From Actinoplanes cyaneus (lineage in GTDB: Bacteria > Actinomycetota > Actinomycetes > Mycobacteriales > Micromonosporaceae), in contig NZ_BOMH01000007.1 in NCBI RefSeq assembly GCF_016862095.1, forward strand, positions 124,001 through 188,000: 64,000 nucleotides of DNA, in the 5' to 3' direction. The notes under the pieces were generated by a model. It did not search any database. It was not told where the DNA came from and saw only the letters and a program-made list of their open reading frames with translations. Positions 1 through 9,523 of this stretch are shown here, piece after piece. Position 1 is the stretch's first letter. Each line of letters starts with the position of its first letter. The position numbers and the translations under genes were made by a program.

Positions 1-334
1 CGACGCCCAGCAGCCCGGCCGCCCACAATCGTGCGCCACCGCCGCGCCGCAGCAGCGCGACGAGCAGCACCGAGCCGAGGACCATCGCGAGCACCCCGGT
101 GACCCGCACGCCGAGCAGCGCCATCACCGGTTGCGACACCAGGCTGTAGCCGAGCTGGTCGACCCCGCCGTACCACCGCAGGTCGATCGGGGTGAAACCG
201 TGCGCGGCGAAGAACTCGGCGCGCGCCACCTGGGCGGCCAGGTCGGAGCCCATCCGGGGCGCGGCCAGGTATCCGCCGCCGAGGGCCGCTGCCACGACGG
301 TGACCAGCCAAACCTCGCGGTGCACAGCCCTCAT
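1..334 (-). CDS. polytopic membrane protein, 3' part off the left edge
   Basis: The frame opens at an ATG (bases 334-332, read leftwards) and stays open for 111 codons to the window edge, so the C-terminal part is missing. The visible N-terminus has one hydrophobic segment at about residues 8-20, then a soluble stretch with GSDLAAQVARAEFF and a WYGG turn, then hydrophobic segments from about residue 68 on. A first membrane helix followed by an acidic outer loop resembles GT-C type membrane glycosyltransferases, but too little is visible to name a family. It is divergent from the mannosyltransferase-like gene that starts 58 bases away, so the two probably share a promoter region. Calling it a glycosyltransferase is inference from the neighbours. 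Confidence 0.65.
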   Translation of the reverse strand, partial: MRAVHREVWLVTVVAAALGGGYLAAPRMGSDLAAQVARAEFFAAHGFTPIDLRWYGGVDQLGYSLVSQPVMALLGVRVTGVLAMVLGSVLLVALLRRGGGARLWAAGLLGV

Positions 335-392
335 CGCGCCGACAGTACCGGCTGCCCCGTACGTCGCTGCCTGTCACGGTAGGGTCGTCGCC

Positions 393-1787
393 ATGTCCCG
401 TCCGTCCCTCGTCCGATACACGGGGCTCGCAGGTGGCGCCCTATTGGGGGTCGCGGCCTATCGGGGTGGTGCCCATCAGCCGTGGGAGCCGACTGTGACT
501 CCGCTCACGGTCTTCCGCGGGCAGAACGGTGTGCTGCTGCCGCTCTGCTGGGTGTTCGGCGTCACGTTGCTGATCGGCGCGTGGGTGGCCGGGCGGCGGT
601 CGGTGCCGTCGGTGCGGTGGGCCTACGTGACGGCCGGGCTGTGGGCGTTGCCACTGCTGCCGTTCCTGCCGCTGGGGAGCTACGACGCCTACTCGTACGC
701 GTGTCAGGGCTGGCAGCAGGCGGCGGGCCTGAATCCGTACGCGGGCGGTGTCGATCTTCTGGGTTGTCCCTGGGCCGACGCCGTGGCACCGACCTGGCGG
801 TCCGCCCCGGCCCCCTACGGTCCGGTCTTCCTGGTCCTCGCGGCGGGCGCGGCGAAACTGGGTGGCTCGCTGACCGGAACCCTCGCGTTGCTGCGGCTGA
901 TCGCGGTGCTGGGCGTCGCGGCGATCGGCGCGTGCCTGCCGGTGCTGGCCCGGCGGGCCGGCGTCCCGGCCGGTCGGGCGGTGTGGCTGGTGCTGGCTTG
1001 TCCGCTTCTGCTCATCCACCTGGTGTCCGGGACGCACAATGACGCGGTGATGGTGGCGCTGCTGACCGGCGGCCTCGCCGTGGCCGCCAGCGGTCGCGGC
1101 TGGCCGGCCGGCGTGTTGTTCGGGCTCGCGGTCGGTGTGAAGGCGACCGCGATCGTGGCGCTGCCGTTCGCGATCTTCCTGATCCCGGTGTCCCGGTGGC
1201 GGGCCGGGCTGGAGCTGGCCGGCGGAGCGGCGGGCGCCCTGGCGGCGGTCTCGCTCGCGTCCGGGCTCGGCCTGGGCTGGGTCGGCGCGCTGGCCGACAG
1301 CGGCGTCTCGGTGCAGTGGACCTCACCGCCGACCGCGGCCGGGATGACGCTGGAGCTGATCGGGGTGCCGCACGCCGTCGCGGTGACCCGGGCTCTCGGC
1401 ATCGTCGTGCTGGCCGGGGTGTTGCTGTGGCTGTTCCGCCGGGCCTGGCGGGGTGGCGACGCGCTCTGGCACGCCGCGCTGGCGATGGCAGCAACGGTGC
1501 TGCTCGCGCCGGTCTTTCATCCGTGGTATGCGATCTGGCCCCTTGTTCTTCTGGCCGCGACGATGCGCCGGGACACCCGATGGCTTATCGTCCCGGTCGC
1601 GGTGGCGGCCGCGCTCTGCCTGCCGGACGGATACAACCTTGCTCTCGCCACCAAGGCGCCGGGCGCCGTCGGCATGACTGTGCTCGCCGGATATCTAATG
1701 TGGAAAGTGCTGCATGAAGCGAATTTTGGTCCTGGTCGTGTCGGCGCTGGCCGCGGTGGCGCTGATGTTCATGGCCTGGAATCGTAA
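393..1787 (+). CDS. MptB-like polyprenol-phosphomannose mannosyltransferase
   Basis: A protein of 464 residues with about a dozen hydrophobic segments. An acidic outer loop reads PLGSYDAYSYACQGW (near residue 90), and a later loop has HLVSGTHNDAVMV. Both patterns are typical of the MptA/MptB family, membrane enzymes that use polyprenol-phosphate-mannose to add alpha-1,6-mannose to lipoglycans on the outer face of the membrane. The ATG at 393 is chosen over an in-frame start 67 codons upstream, because that extension is Arg/Pro-rich and lies opposite the divergent gene. The last 74 bases overlap the next gene, which suggests coupled translation. The family call is by motif and topology; the actual acceptor cannot be read from the sequence. 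Confidence 0.75.
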   Translation: MSRPSLVRYTGLAGGALLGVAAYRGGAHQPWEPTVTPLTVFRGQNGVLLPLCWVFGVTLLIGAWVAGRRSVPSVRWAYVTAGLWALPLLPFLPLGSYDAYSYACQGWQQAAGLNPYAGGVDLLGCPWADAVAPTWRSAPAPYGPVFLVLAAGAAKLGGSLTGTLALLRLIAVLGVAAIGACLPVLARRAGVPAGRAVWLVLACPLLLIHLVSGTHNDAVMVALLTGGLAVAASGRGWPAGVLFGLAVGVKATAIVALPFAIFLIPVSRWRAGLELAGGAAGALAAVSLASGLGLGWVGALADSGVSVQWTSPPTAAGMTLELIGVPHAVAVTRALGIVVLAGVLLWLFRRAWRGGDALWHAALAMAATVLLAPVFHPWYAIWPLVLLAATMRRDTRWLIVPVAVAAALCLPDGYNLALATKAPGAVGMTVLAGYLMWKVLHEANFGPGRVGAGRGGADVHGLES

Positions 1788-2895
1788 TAATTTCTTCGAT
1801 TCCGAGGTCTATTACGGTGCGGTGCAGTACTGGTTCCGCGACGGCGGGATGGTCTACGACTGGCTGAAGCCGCAGTCGCCGTACGGCTTCACCTACCCGC
1901 CGTTCGCGGGGCTGGTGATGTCACCGATGTCGGTGCTGCCGTTCCCGATCGTCGTGGTGCTCGCCTCGGCCGGCACGGTGATCACCGCCGGCGTGCTGGT
2001 CCACTGGCTGGCCGGGCCGTTCCTGCGGACCCTGAAGTACCCGCTCTGGCTCACTTACGGGGTCGCGTTCTTCCTGGTGCTGGCGTTCGAGCCGGTCCGG
2101 GAGACGTTCAGCTTCGGTCAGGTCAACATGCTGCTGCTGACCCTGGTCGCCGCGGACATGCTGTTCGGCGTGTCGAAGGGCCGCTGGTGGGGTGGCATCG
2201 GCATCGGGCTGGCCACCGCGATCAAGCTGACCCCGGGCGTGTTCATCCTGTACCTGCTGGTCACCCGGCGCTGGAAGGAGGCCGGCACCGCGATCGGCGC
2301 CGCGACCGGGGCGACAGTGCTGGCCGGTGCGCTCTTCCCGGACGCGTCGCGCGAGTTCTGGACGTCGGCGCTGTGGGACACCAACCGGGTCGGCGCGCTG
2401 GACTTCCTCTCCAACCAGTCCCTGCGCGGCACGGTCGCCCGGCTGCCCTGGGACGAGCTGGAATCCAAGATCTGGCTGGTCCTCGTGCTGGCCACCCTGG
2501 TCTGGTGGGGTCTGCGCTGCTACCGGACGCGGGACGACGTGGTCGGCGGGCTGGCGCTGACCGGCATCCTGGGCTGCCTGATCAGCCCGGTCACCTGGAT
2601 CCACCACTGCGTGTGGCTGATCCCGGCGCTGATCCGCTGCGTGGAGCTGGGCTGGCGGGGGGCGAGCCGGGTGCCCCTGTTCCTGGCGATCGGCTCGTAC
2701 CTGCTGATGACCTCGCACCTCACGTGGCTCTGGGAGAACCCGCCGTTCCCGCCGGTGCAGATCCTGGGCAGCAACATCTATGTCATCTTGAGCGTTGCTC
2801 TGCTGATCGTGACACCGGTCGGCGTCCGGAAGCCGGATCCCGCCCCTGAACCCGAGAAGGTCCTGGCGCAGCCGGCCTCGGCTGACGTGCCCTGA
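1714..2895 (+). CDS. GT87 (DUF2029) family membrane mannosyltransferase
   Basis: A protein of 393 residues that starts with a hydrophobic helix and then shows FFDSEVYYGAVQYWF and GFTYPPFAGLVM, the first outer loop of the GT87 family. Mycobacterial relatives (Rv2181-like) transfer mannose from polyprenol-phosphate-mannose to lipomannan. Around ten membrane segments follow, including a conserved-looking SPVTWIHHCVWLIPAL stretch near residue 290 that is common in this family. The C-terminus is short, charged and Pro-rich. It overlaps the MptB-like gene by 74 bases in another frame, so the two enzymes are probably made together and act in the same glycan pathway. A hairpin sits across its stop codon. 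Confidence 0.75.
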   Translation: MKRILVLVVSALAAVALMFMAWNRNNFFDSEVYYGAVQYWFRDGGMVYDWLKPQSPYGFTYPPFAGLVMSPMSVLPFPIVVVLASAGTVITAGVLVHWLAGPFLRTLKYPLWLTYGVAFFLVLAFEPVRETFSFGQVNMLLLTLVAADMLFGVSKGRWWGGIGIGLATAIKLTPGVFILYLLVTRRWKEAGTAIGAATGATVLAGALFPDASREFWTSALWDTNRVGALDFLSNQSLRGTVARLPWDELESKIWLVLVLATLVWWGLRCYRTRDDVVGGLALTGILGCLISPVTWIHHCVWLIPALIRCVELGWRGASRVPLFLAIGSYLLMTSHLTWLWENPPFPPVQILGSNIYVILSVALLIVTPVGVRKPDPAPEPEKVLAQPASADVP

Positions 2896-2910
2896 CCCGT
2901 ACGTCAGGGC
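2889..2910 (+). terminator. hairpin across the GT87 stop codon
   Basis: Perfect 8-bp stem, GCCCTGAC paired with GTCAGGGC, around a 6-base loop. It overlaps the TGA stop at 2893-2895. No T-run follows, so it is either a weak terminator or an mRNA-stabilising hairpin between the mannosyltransferase genes and the ABC transporter genes. Confidence 0.45.
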
Positions 2911-2950
2911 ATGTCAGCGCCCTGTCAGCGGTCACCGGCACGGTGTCGGC

Positions 2951-3889
2951 ATGGGAGATGACACCAACGCCGTCCATGTCGAGGGGCTGGTGAAACGCTA
3001 CGGCGACACCACTGCTCTGGCCGGGGTGGACCTCACGGTCCGCCCCGGCACCGTTCTCGGGCTGCTCGGGCCGAACGGCGCGGGCAAGACCACAGCGGTC
3101 CGCATCCTGGCCACGCTGATCCAGCCGGACGCCGGGCACGCCACGGTCGGCGGCTTCGACGTGGTCCGCCAGGCGCACGAGGTGCGCCGGCTGATCGGGC
3201 TGACCGGCCAGTACGCCTCGGTCGACGAGCAGCTCACCGGCACCGAGAACCTGCTCATGATCGGCCGGTTGCTGGGCTTGTCCCGCCGCGCCGCCCGGGA
3301 CCGGGCACGCTCGCTGCTGGCCCGATTCGACCTCGTCGACGCCGCCGGCCGCGCGGCCGGGAAGTACTCCGGCGGCATGCGGCGCCGCCTCGACCTCGCC
3401 GCCAGCCTGGTCGGCGAACCCCGCCTGCTCTACCTCGACGAGCCCACCACCGGCCTCGACCCGCGCAGCCGCAACGAGGTGTGGGACATCGTCCGCGGCC
3501 TGGTCGCCGACGGGGTCACCGTGCTGCTCACCACGCAGTACCTGGACGAGGCCGACCAGCTGGCCGACGAGATCGTGGTGATCGACCACGGGCGGGTGAT
3601 CGCCACCGGCACGGCCGAGCAGCTCAAGGCCCGGACCGGCGCGCAGACCGTGTCCGTACGCCCCGGCTCCTCCGACGATCTCGAGAAGGTGGCGGCGGAG
3701 GTCCGCCGGGTCGCCTCCGGGCCGGTCGACGTCGGCGGTGACCTGGTGGTCGCGCCGGTGGCCGGGCCTGCCGCGCTGACCGCTCTGGTCCGGCGCCTCG
3801 ACGACGCGGGGCTGGTGGTCGCCGAGCTGTCCCTGCGCCGCCCCAGCCTCGACGAGGTCTTCCTGAGCCTGACCGGAGGTCCCGCGTGA
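2951..3889 (+). CDS. DrrA-type ABC transporter ATP-binding protein
   Basis: A complete 312-residue ABC ATPase. Walker A is GPNGAGKTTAVRIL (about residue 41), the signature is YSGGMRRRLDLAASL, and Walker B is LLYLDEPTTGLDP, followed by a switch-like TTQYLDEADQLAD. The C-terminal extension of about 90 residues after the ATPase core is what DrrA / daunorubicin-resistance exporters have. It would energise the permease encoded 55 bases downstream, exporting a lipid, drug or peptide; the substrate cannot be told. The start ATG follows a 55-base gap containing two TGTCAG direct repeats. These could be an operator, but I have no support beyond the repeat itself. Confidence 0.9.
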   Translation: MGDDTNAVHVEGLVKRYGDTTALAGVDLTVRPGTVLGLLGPNGAGKTTAVRILATLIQPDAGHATVGGFDVVRQAHEVRRLIGLTGQYASVDEQLTGTENLLMIGRLLGLSRRAARDRARSLLARFDLVDAAGRAAGKYSGGMRRRLDLAASLVGEPRLLYLDEPTTGLDPRSRNEVWDIVRGLVADGVTVLLTTQYLDEADQLADEIVVIDHGRVIATGTAEQLKARTGAQTVSVRPGSSDDLEKVAAEVRRVASGPVDVGGDLVVAPVAGPAALTALVRRLDDAGLVVAELSLRRPSLDEVFLSLTGGPA

Positions 3890-3944
3890 TCGACTGCACC
3901 GCAGCTGAGCAAGGGCCGGGAGAGCACGCGAACGGGAGCACATC

Positions 3945-4706
3945 ATGAGCACGATGGCGTTTCGGAACACCGGCACGCTGGCCTGGCGGACGCTGGTGCA
4001 GATCAAGCACAACCCGTTCGAGCTGATGGACTTCAGTATCCAGCCGGTGATGTTCCTGCTGCTCTTCACGTACGTCTTCGGCGGTCAGCTGGCCGGCTCG
4101 CCGAAGGAGTACCTGGCGTTCGCGCTGCCCGGGATCATTGTGCAGAACCTGCTCTTCGCGACCATGAACACCGGCGTCGGCCTGAACACCGACATCAACA
4201 AGGGCGTCTTCGACCGATTGCGATCACTGCCGATCGCCCGCTTCTCGCCGCTGGCCGGCCGGATCGTGGCCGACGTGATCAAACAGGCCTGGGCGCTGCT
4301 CCTGCTGCTGGCCGTCGGCGCGCTGCTCGGCTTCCGGATCGGCACCGGCCCGCTGGAGGCCCTGGGCGCGTTCGCGCTGCTGCTCACGTTCGCGGTGGCC
4401 GCCTCGTGGATCTCGGTGCTGGTCGCGATGCTGGTCGACGAGCCGGACAAGGTGCAGATCTTCGGCTTCGTGCTGATCTTCCCGCTGACGTTCGCGAGCA
4501 GTGCGTTCGTGCGCCCGTCCACCATGCCGGGCTGGTTGCGGGCGTTCGCCGAGGCCAACCCGACCAGCGTGCTCGCCGACGCGACCCGCGGCCTGCTCAC
4601 CGGCGGCCCGGTGGCCGGCCCGGTGATCCACTCGTTGATCTGGGCCGTGGCGCTAACCGCGGTCTTCGCCCCGCTCTCGGTCCGCGCCTTCCGCCGCCGG
4701 GTCTGA
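3945..4706 (+). CDS. DrrB-type ABC-2 transporter permease
   Basis: A protein of 253 residues with six predicted membrane segments in the ABC-2 arrangement. An N-terminal soluble helix (LAWRTLVQIKHNPFELMD) leads into FSIQPVMFLLLFTYVFGG, and the family pattern FDRLRSLPIARFSPLAGRI comes before the central helices. SSAFVRPSTMPGWLRAFAEA and NPTSVLADATRGLL near the C-terminal side are also typical of DrrB proteins. It forms the membrane channel for the ATPase immediately upstream. Its last 54 bases run convergently into the coding sequence of the AfsR-like regulator on the other strand. Confidence 0.9.
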   Translation: MSTMAFRNTGTLAWRTLVQIKHNPFELMDFSIQPVMFLLLFTYVFGGQLAGSPKEYLAFALPGIIVQNLLFATMNTGVGLNTDINKGVFDRLRSLPIARFSPLAGRIVADVIKQAWALLLLLAVGALLGFRIGTGPLEALGAFALLLTFAVAASWISVLVAMLVDEPDKVQIFGFVLIFPLTFASSAFVRPSTMPGWLRAFAEANPTSVLADATRGLLTGGPVAGPVIHSLIWAVALTAVFAPLSVRAFRRRV

Positions 4707-7700
4707 GCCGGCCGGCTCGGAGTTGGGCGCGTCCAACCCTGCCGGTTCTGAGCCGGCCGCGTCATCCAACCCCGCCGCTGCGAGCGCCGTTTCCATGGTG
4801 ACCCCGTCGCCGCGGCCGAACGCGACGTCGAAGCCCGCGTCGCCCAGAGCGGCGCGGGCCTCGCCTTCGACGATCACACCCTCGGTGACGGTACGGTCGG
4901 CCGACCCTCGCACCGAGTCCGCGGCGCCCAGCAGGAACGCCGCGTGCTCCGGGTCGCCCCGGCGCAGCGCGAGATCCGCCCAGCCGGCCAGCACCTGCGC
5001 GATCACCGGGGAGTCCCGCGTGTCCACAGCGGTCCGCAGCGCCGCCTCGTGATGCGCGCGCGAGGCGTCTGCGTTCCCGGCGGCCGCCTCGATCAGCCCC
5101 CGCGTGCTGTGCGTCATCGCCCGGAACTGCGGCGCCAGCGTCGAATCCGCGATCAGCTCGGCGGTCCGCTCCACGTGCGCCCGGGCCTCGTCCAGCCGGC
5201 CCTCCGCCCGGGCGATCGTCGCGTGCGCGTGGTGCACCGACGCCATGATCTCCGGAATACCCTGCTCGAGGGCGTACCGCCGGGCATCCTCGAGCGCCAG
5301 GTGCGCCTGTTCCCGCTCGCCGCCGAGCCAGAGCTGCACGGCCAGCTTCGCCTTCATCTGCGGCACCTCCTCCCGGATGCCGACTTCGTCGAGCAGCGCG
5401 ATCGCCTCCCGCTGCCAGCCCACGGCCTGGGCGAAGTCGCCGCGGGCCGCGGTCAGGTCGGCCAGCGCGCTCAGGGTGAACCCGATGCCCCAGCGGTCGC
5501 CGACCGCCCGGAACCCGTCCAGCGCCACGCGCAGGTCCACCTCGGCCACCTCGGCCGGCTCCCCGAAGTTCAGCCGGACCTGCCCGATGATCATCTTGGC
5601 GATCGCGCGCAGCCAGGGATCCGGATCCTCGGCGATCGCGGCGGCGGCCCGCTCCGCGTCGGCCTTACGGGTCTGGTAGAGCGCCGACACCAGGCTCAGC
5701 ATCCGCAGGCCCGGGTGCCCGTCCCGGTGCGGCTCCGCGATCTCCAGTGCCCGGTTGAAGGAGTCCCTCACCTCGGTGAAGTCCATCGGCCCCTCGACGC
5801 CGTTGAGCGCAGCGAGGGTGTAGGCCAGCGCCAGCTCCTGCCGGTCCACCGGCCCGTCCAGGGCGAGCGCCTCGGCGCACAACGCCGCGCCCTCCGACCG
5901 GTGCCCGCACAGCCACCAGTACCAGCCCAGGTTCGCGACCAGCGCGACCGCGGTGAGCCGGTCACCGGCGGCGAGCGCGGCCCGCAGCGAGGCGTGCAGG
6001 TTGTCGTGTTCCTCCCGCAGCCGGGCCATCCAGTCCAGCTGCTCGGCGCGGCGCAGGTGCGGCTCCGCCTCCCGGGCCAGGGCCAGCAGGTGGGCGGCGA
6101 TCGACCGGCGCAACGACTCGGCCTCGCCCGCCTCGGCGAGACGCTCCAAACCGTACTCCCGGATCGTCTCCAGCATCCGGTAGCGCCCGTCCGGGCCGAG
6201 GACCAGCAACGACTTGTCGACCAGCGCGCCGAGCAGGCCCAGATCGGCCTCGCAGACCCGCTCGACAGCGGTCACGTCGGCGCCGCCGGGGAACGCGGCC
6301 AGCCGCCGCCACAGCCGCCGCTCCTCACCGGACAGCAGATCCCAGCTCCAGTCGACCACCGCGCGCAGCGTCTGATGGCGGGGCAGCGCGGCCCGGCTGC
6401 CCCCGGTGAGCAGGCGGAAACGGTCGGCGAGACGATCAGCGAGAATCCCGGCCGGGAGCGTACGCAAACGGGCCGCGGCCAGCTCGATCGCCAGCGGCAT
6501 CCCGTCCAGCGCGCGGCAGATCCGCACCACCGGCGTGACGTTCGCGTCGGTGAGCGTGAACCCGGCCGCCCGGTCCAGCAGCAGCCGCACCGCCGGGAAA
6601 CCGCCCGCGGTGGCCGCGTCCACCCCCGGCGGCGGCAGCGCCAGCGGCTCGACCGGGAACAACGCCTCACCCGGCAGGCCCAGCGGCTCCCGGCTCGTCG
6701 CGAGCAGGCGCAGCCCCGGCGCCGCCCGCAGCAGCACATCCGCGACCTCGGCGGCGGCCTCGATCAGGTGCTCGCAGTTGTCCAGCACCAGCACCATCTC
6801 GCGGGTCGCCACCGCGTCACGCAGACGCGCCAGGGTTTCCCGCCCGGTGCCCAGGAGCACCTGCTCGCGCAGATCAAGAGCGGTCAGGATCGCCTGGGGG
6901 AGCTCGGCCGGATCCCGTACGGGAGCAAGCTCTGCCCGCCACAGCGCACCCGGCAGCCGGGCAGCGACCTCGACCGACAGCCTGGTCTTCCCGCTGCCGC
7001 CCGGGCCGGTGAGCGTGACCAGGCGATGTGCCCCGATCAGGGCACGGACCGCGTGGAGGTCGGCGGCCCGGCCGACGAAGCTGCTGAGCTCGGCCGGCAG
7101 GTTGCCCCGCGGCGTGCCCGGCTGCTCCCGCAGCAGGTCGAGGTGCAGCCGGGCCAGCTCGGGGGAGGGGTCGGCGCCGAGGCGGCCGGCCAGCCGGCGG
7201 CGGGTCCGCTCGAAGACCTCCAGGGCGCGGCCCGGGCTGCCGATCCTGCGCAACGCCCTGATCAGGAGCGCCGCGAGCGGCTCGTCGAGCGGATGCGCCT
7301 CGACCAGCGCCTCCAGCTCCGGCGTCACATCCCGGTGGGCCATCTCGGTCGTGAGCCACGCCTTCTGCGCCTGCAGGCGAGTCCTGCCGAGGCGGATCAG
7401 GTCGGCCTCGGGCAGCTCCGGGTCGCCGCGCCAGAGCCGCAACGCGGCCCCGGGGTCGCTCGTGGCCAGCCGGAGGAAGCGGTTGACGTCGACGTCGTCC
7501 GGGCTGGTCAGCAGCCGATAGCCCGTCGGGGTCGCCTCGACGCGCAACTCCGGGGCGGCCCGGCGCAGCCGCGACACCAGCGCCTGCAACGCGTTCGCCG
7601 CCGCGGCCGGCGGGGACTCACCCCAGACCCCGTCGATCAGCCGGTCCGCCGAGACGTTGCGGCCCGCCTCCAGGGCGAGCAGGACCAGGAGGGTACGCAG

Positions 7701-7775
7701 GCGGGCGCCGGCGATCGGCACGACCCGGCCGGACCCGGAACGCACCTCCACCGGCCCCAGCACCGCAATCTCCAC
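4653..7775 (-). CDS. AfsR/SARP-family transcriptional regulator with NTPase and TPR-like region
   Basis: A protein of 1040 residues counted from a GTG at 7775 (MEIAVLGPVEVRSGSG), the normal SARP beginning; an upstream in-frame start adds 32 unrelated residues. Order: winged-helix DNA-binding domain (about 1-90), BTAD helical domain (about 95-240), then a STAND/NB-ARC-type NTPase opening with SSFVGRAADLHAVRALI, Walker A TGPGGSGKTRL and Walker B VLVLDNCEHL, and finally long alpha-helical repeats to about residue 1000. Such proteins activate secondary-metabolite or stress genes in actinomycetes. It is convergent with the DrrAB genes and may regulate them (inference). The last 40 or so residues are a low-complexity tail (GSEPAGLDAPNSEPAGSDPA) whose end overlaps the permease gene on the other strand. 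Confidence 0.88.
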   Translation of the reverse strand: MEIAVLGPVEVRSGSGRVVPIAGARLRTLLVLLALEAGRNVSADRLIDGVWGESPPAAAANALQALVSRLRRAAPELRVEATPTGYRLLTSPDDVDVNRFLRLATSDPGAALRLWRGDPELPEADLIRLGRTRLQAQKAWLTTEMAHRDVTPELEALVEAHPLDEPLAALLIRALRRIGSPGRALEVFERTRRRLAGRLGADPSPELARLHLDLLREQPGTPRGNLPAELSSFVGRAADLHAVRALIGAHRLVTLTGPGGSGKTRLSVEVAARLPGALWRAELAPVRDPAELPQAILTALDLREQVLLGTGRETLARLRDAVATREMVLVLDNCEHLIEAAAEVADVLLRAAPGLRLLATSREPLGLPGEALFPVEPLALPPPGVDAATAGGFPAVRLLLDRAAGFTLTDANVTPVVRICRALDGMPLAIELAAARLRTLPAGILADRLADRFRLLTGGSRAALPRHQTLRAVVDWSWDLLSGEERRLWRRLAAFPGGADVTAVERVCEADLGLLGALVDKSLLVLGPDGRYRMLETIREYGLERLAEAGEAESLRRSIAAHLLALAREAEPHLRRAEQLDWMARLREEHDNLHASLRAALAAGDRLTAVALVANLGWYWWLCGHRSEGAALCAEALALDGPVDRQELALAYTLAALNGVEGPMDFTEVRDSFNRALEIAEPHRDGHPGLRMLSLVSALYQTRKADAERAAAAIAEDPDPWLRAIAKMIIGQVRLNFGEPAEVAEVDLRVALDGFRAVGDRWGIGFTLSALADLTAARGDFAQAVGWQREAIALLDEVGIREEVPQMKAKLAVQLWLGGEREQAHLALEDARRYALEQGIPEIMASVHHAHATIARAEGRLDEARAHVERTAELIADSTLAPQFRAMTHSTRGLIEAAAGNADASRAHHEAALRTAVDTRDSPVIAQVLAGWADLALRRGDPEHAAFLLGAADSVRGSADRTVTEGVIVEGEARAALGDAGFDVAFGRGDGVTMETALAAAGLDDAAGSEPAGLDAPNSEPAGSDPAAEGADRERGEDRG

Positions 7776-7948
7776 GCGGTCGATTCTGCCCGCCCGCGCA
7801 AGGTGCGGTTGTCCCGGTCTCAGCTGGTGCTCGTGGTCGCCATGCGACGCGCGCGGGAGCGGGAGCCGCATCGACCGGGGCGCGGCTCACGCCGTACGGG
7901 AAAAGGTCCTTGGGGTCGATCTTCGGCGGAGCCGTTCCCGGAAGCGGC

Positions 7949-7995
7949 AGAACGGCGGCCGGCACCGGCTGAGAGCCGGGCGCGACCGCCGTTCT
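7949..7995 (-). terminator. terminator-like hairpin behind glnA
   Basis: Outer stem AGAACGGCGG (7949-7958) pairs perfectly with CCGCCGTTCT (7986-7995), and an inner CCGGCT/AGCCGG stem lies inside it. It is 21 bases past the glnA stop in the direction of glnA transcription. There is no U-tract, which is common for actinomycete terminators. Confidence 0.65.
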
Positions 7996-8016
7996 GGACG
8001 TCACCGCCGATGCGGA

Positions 8017-9441
8017 TCAGACGTTGTAGTACATCTCGAACTCGTGCGGGGTCGGGCGCAGGCGGACCGGGTCGATCTCGTTGGTCCGCTTGTAGTCGAT
8101 CCAGGTGGAGATCAGGTCGTCGGTGAAGACGCCGCCGGCCGTGAGGAACTCGTGGTCGTTCTCCAGGGAGGTGAGCACGGCGTCCAGCGAGCCCGGCACC
8201 TGCTTGACGCTGCCCCACTCCTCCGGCGGCAGGTCGTACAGGTCCTTGTCGATCGGGGCCGGGGGCTCGATCTTGTTCTTGATGCCGTCGAGGCCGGCCA
8301 TCATCTGGGCCGAGAACGCCAGGTACGGGTTCGACGACGGGTCCGGCACGCGGAACTCGACGCGCTTGGCCTTCGGGTTGCTGCCGGTCACCGGGATGCG
8401 GGTGCAGGCGGAGCGGTTGCGCTGCGAGTAGACCAGGTTGACCGGCGCCTCGTAACCGGGCACCAGGCGCCGGTACGAGTTGACGGTCGGGTTGGTGAAC
8501 GCGAGCAGCGACGGCGCGTGGTGCAGCAGGCCGCCGATGTACCAGCGCGCGGTGTCGGACAGCCCGGCGTACCCGGTCTCGTCGTAGAACAGCGGCTCGC
8601 CGCCGAGCCAGAGGCTCTGGTGGGTGTGCATGCCGGAGCCGTTGTCACCGAAGAGCGGCTTCGGCATGAACGTCGCCGTCTTGCCGTGCTCCCAGGCGGT
8701 GTTCTTGATGATGTACTTGAACAGCTGCATCTGGTCGCCGGCGTGCAGCAGCGTCGAGAACTTGTAGTTGATCTCGCCCTGGCCGGCGGTGCCGACCTCG
8801 TGGTGCGAGCGCTCGACGGTGAAGCCGGTGTCGACCAGGCGGCGCACCATGGCGTCGCGCAGGTCGGCGTAGTGGTCGACCGGGGAGACCGGGAAGTAGC
8901 CGCCCTTGTACGCGGTCTTGTAACCGCGGTTGCCGCCCTCCTCCTCACGGCCGGAGTTCCAGGCGCCCTCGATCGAGTCGATGTAGTAGAACGCCTGGTT
9001 GGCGGAGGTCTCGTGGCGGATCGAGTCGAAGATGTAGAACTCGGCCTCGGCGCCGAAGTAGGCGGTGTCGGCGATGCCACTGGCGGCGAGGTACGCCTCG
9101 GCCTTCTTCGCCACGTTCCGCGGGTCGCGCGAGTACGCCTCGCGGGTGAACGGGTCGTGGATGAAGAAGTTCAGCGCGAGGGTCTTCTGGATCCGGAACG
9201 GGTCGACGAAGGCGGTCGCGACGTCCGGCAGGAGCATCATGTCGGACTCGTGGATGGCCTGGAACCCGCGGATCGAGGATCCGTCGAAGGCGAGACCGTC
9301 GGTTGCCACGCTGTCGTCGAACGACTCGACCGGGATGTTGAAGTGCTGCATCACACCGGGCAGGTCACAGAACCGTACGTCGACGAACTTGACGTCCTCG
9401 TCTTTGAGGTATCGCAGGAGTTCCTCGGGATTGGCGAACAC
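8017..9441 (-). CDS. glnA: glutamine synthetase, type I
   Basis: Makes glutamine from glutamate, ammonia and ATP; a cytoplasmic dodecamer and the main ammonium-assimilation enzyme. It has 474 residues from the GTG at 9441, the size of actinobacterial GlnA1. This start is preceded by AGGAGG four bases away; an in-frame upstream start adds 16 residues and ignores that site. Visible signatures: [10 protein letters not shown] (N-terminal beta-grasp latch), [10 protein letters not shown] and [10 protein letters not shown] (metal ligands), [18 protein letters not shown] (ATP/glutamate site), [10 protein letters not shown], and [11 protein letters not shown] with the adenylylation tyrosine at about Y402, so the enzyme is of the covalently regulated GSI-beta class. 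A GlnR operator lies 83 bases upstream and a hairpin terminator downstream. Confidence 0.97.
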   Translation of the reverse strand: MFANPEELLRYLKDEDVKFVDVRFCDLPGVMQHFNIPVESFDDSVATDGLAFDGSSIRGFQAIHESDMMLLPDVATAFVDPFRIQKTLALNFFIHDPFTREAYSRDPRNVAKKAEAYLAASGIADTAYFGAEAEFYIFDSIRHETSANQAFYYIDSIEGAWNSGREEEGGNRGYKTAYKGGYFPVSPVDHYADLRDAMVRRLVDTGFTVERSHHEVGTAGQGEINYKFSTLLHAGDQMQLFKYIIKNTAWEHGKTATFMPKPLFGDNGSGMHTHQSLWLGGEPLFYDETGYAGLSDTARWYIGGLLHHAPSLLAFTNPTVNSYRRLVPGYEAPVNLVYSQRNRSACTRIPVTGSNPKAKRVEFRVPDPSSNPYLAFSAQMMAGLDGIKNKIEPPAPIDKDLYDLPPEEWGSVKQVPGSLDAVLTSLENDHEFLTAGGVFTDDLISTWIDYKRTNEIDPVRLRPTPHEFEMYYNV

Positions 9442-9523
9442 ACGTCCTCCTGGCACAGTTTTCCGATACCGGGCGGCATGGGCCGCCACCTGGCAAGGCT
9501 TGTCGCGACGTTAGGGGCCCGGA

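Noticed and set aside
2910..2950. TGTCAG direct repeats before the ABC ATPase as a TetR-type operator
   Set aside because: Two short direct repeats only, no palindrome and no local regulator of that type; not enough to call.
4944..8126. Long open frame of 1060 codons on the plus strand
   Set aside because: It lies opposite the AfsR-like gene and glnA, and its translation is Arg/Gln/Pro-rich with no fold pattern; it is a high-GC shadow frame.
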